This document shows positions 5,947-6,427 of a stretch of DNA of 6,427 bases, piece by piece (within the stretch, counting starts at the first letter, position 1; the number at the start of each line of letters is the position of its first letter). The DNA is from an uncultured Oscillospiraceae bacterium (GTDB taxonomy: Bacteria; Bacillota; Clostridia; Oscillospirales; Acutalibacteraceae), in contig CAJMBP010000079.1 of assembly GCA_905211675.1 (NCBI GenBank), forward strand, positions 1-6,427, written 5' to 3'. A model generated the notes under the pieces. The model was not told where the DNA came from. It searched no databases and saw nothing but the letters and a program-made list of their open reading frames with translations. Made by a program: the position numbers and the translations under genes.

Positions 5947-6427
5947 ATGTTGCTTGCAGTTGATATAGGTAATTCAAACATTACACTCGGCGCTTATGAT
6001 AATGATATTTTATGCTTTACCGCCCGCCTTGCCACCGCATACGGCACAACTTCCGACCAATATGCCGTTGAAATTAAAAATGTTTTGGAGCTTCACGGTT
6101 TAAGCTATACAAAAATCGAAGACTGCATTATATCATCGGTAGTGCCAAGCGTTTGCGGTGCGGTATCAAATGCCGTTGCTTTGCTTTGTGACATAGTGCC
6201 GTTAGAGTTAGGCCCCGGAGTAAAAACAGGTCTTAATATAAAAATTGACAATCCGGCTCAGCTTGGAGCCGACCTTGTTGCCGGCGCTGTCGGAGCACTT
6301 AACGAATACACTCTGCCCTGTGTTGTGATTGATATGGGCACTGCCTCTACAATAAGCGTTATCGACAAAAACGGCTCTTATTTAGGAGGCATTATTTCTG
6401 CAGGAGTTAATCTTACATTAAAAGCAT
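5947..6427 (+). CDS. coaX: Type III pantothenate kinase, N-terminal part (cut by window end)
   Basis: The 160 codons present belong to CoaX, which phosphorylates pantothenate with ATP to give 4'-phosphopantothenate, the first step of coenzyme A synthesis. It is a cytoplasmic dimer of the ASKHA (acetate and sugar kinase/Hsp70/actin) fold. Visible motifs are the N-terminal phosphate loop AVDIGNSNITLG with Asp6, the TSDQYA segment (35-40), ISSVVPSV (62-69), GPGVKTGL (89-96), GADLVAGAVGA (107-117, Asp109), DMGTAS (129-134) and GGIISAG (147-153). The family is usually about 255-260 residues, so roughly 60 percent is present. Usual family forms are GADR and GGxIxPG; here residue 110 is Leu in place of Arg and residue 152 is Ala in place of Pro. 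The ATG is supported by GGAG (5933-5936) ten bases upstream; the ATG at 5937 is out of frame. It diverges from rpsF and no second coenzyme A gene is visible. Confidence 0.95.
   Translation, partial: MLLAVDIGNSNITLGAYDNDILCFTARLATAYGTTSDQYAVEIKNVLELHGLSYTKIEDCIISSVVPSVCGAVSNAVALLCDIVPLELGPGVKTGLNIKIDNPAQLGADLVAGAVGALNEYTLPCVVIDMGTASTISVIDKNGSYLGGIISAGVNLTLKA

Overview
The window reads as an ordinary chromosomal stretch from an AT-rich, low-GC Gram-positive bacterium, most likely a member of the Clostridia. The pointers are strong AGGAGG-type ribosome binding sites, near-consensus sigma-A promoters, a GTG start, a lipoprotein signal with a short basic N-terminus, a fused FtsX-type ABC exporter with no outer-membrane partner, and the rpsF-ssb-rpsR operon. 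Placement below class (for example Ruminococcaceae-like) would be a guess. There is no rRNA, tRNA, CRISPR array, insertion sequence or phage gene.

Layout from left to right: (1) a complete XerC/XerD-family tyrosine recombinase on the + strand, converging through a shared hairpin with (2) a small Ser/Asn/Gly/Asp-rich lipoprotein of unknown function on the - strand. (3) A 160-bp AT-rich divergent spacer, with a promoter for the lipoprotein and a near-perfect dyad, separates it from (4) a 999-residue ABC transporter on the + strand. That protein has an N-terminal ATPase fused to a MacB/FtsX-type permease with a very large extracytoplasmic domain. (5) Two hairpin terminators lie between the transporter and the converging - strand operon. 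(6) The operon is rpsF-ssb-rpsR (bS6, single-strand DNA-binding protein, bS18), read right to left, with a strong promoter and a structured leader that looks like the S6:S18 autoregulatory element. (7) On the + strand, diverging from that operon, is the first 160 codons of coaX (type III pantothenate kinase), cut by the window end.

The core part (rpsF-ssb-rpsR and coaX) is housekeeping: ribosome assembly, replication and repair, and coenzyme A synthesis. The recombinase may serve chromosome dimer resolution, but no convincing dif site is visible. The lipoprotein and the ABC transporter are the least understood genes. They are divergently transcribed from one spacer and both act at the cell envelope, so a shared role is possible but only inferred. 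I see no convincing new multi-gene system. The items most worth a second look are the rpsF leader RNA, the oversized Met/Gln-rich extracytoplasmic domain of the transporter, the orphan lipoprotein and the dyad in the divergent spacer. No gene-free stretch exceeds 300 bases.
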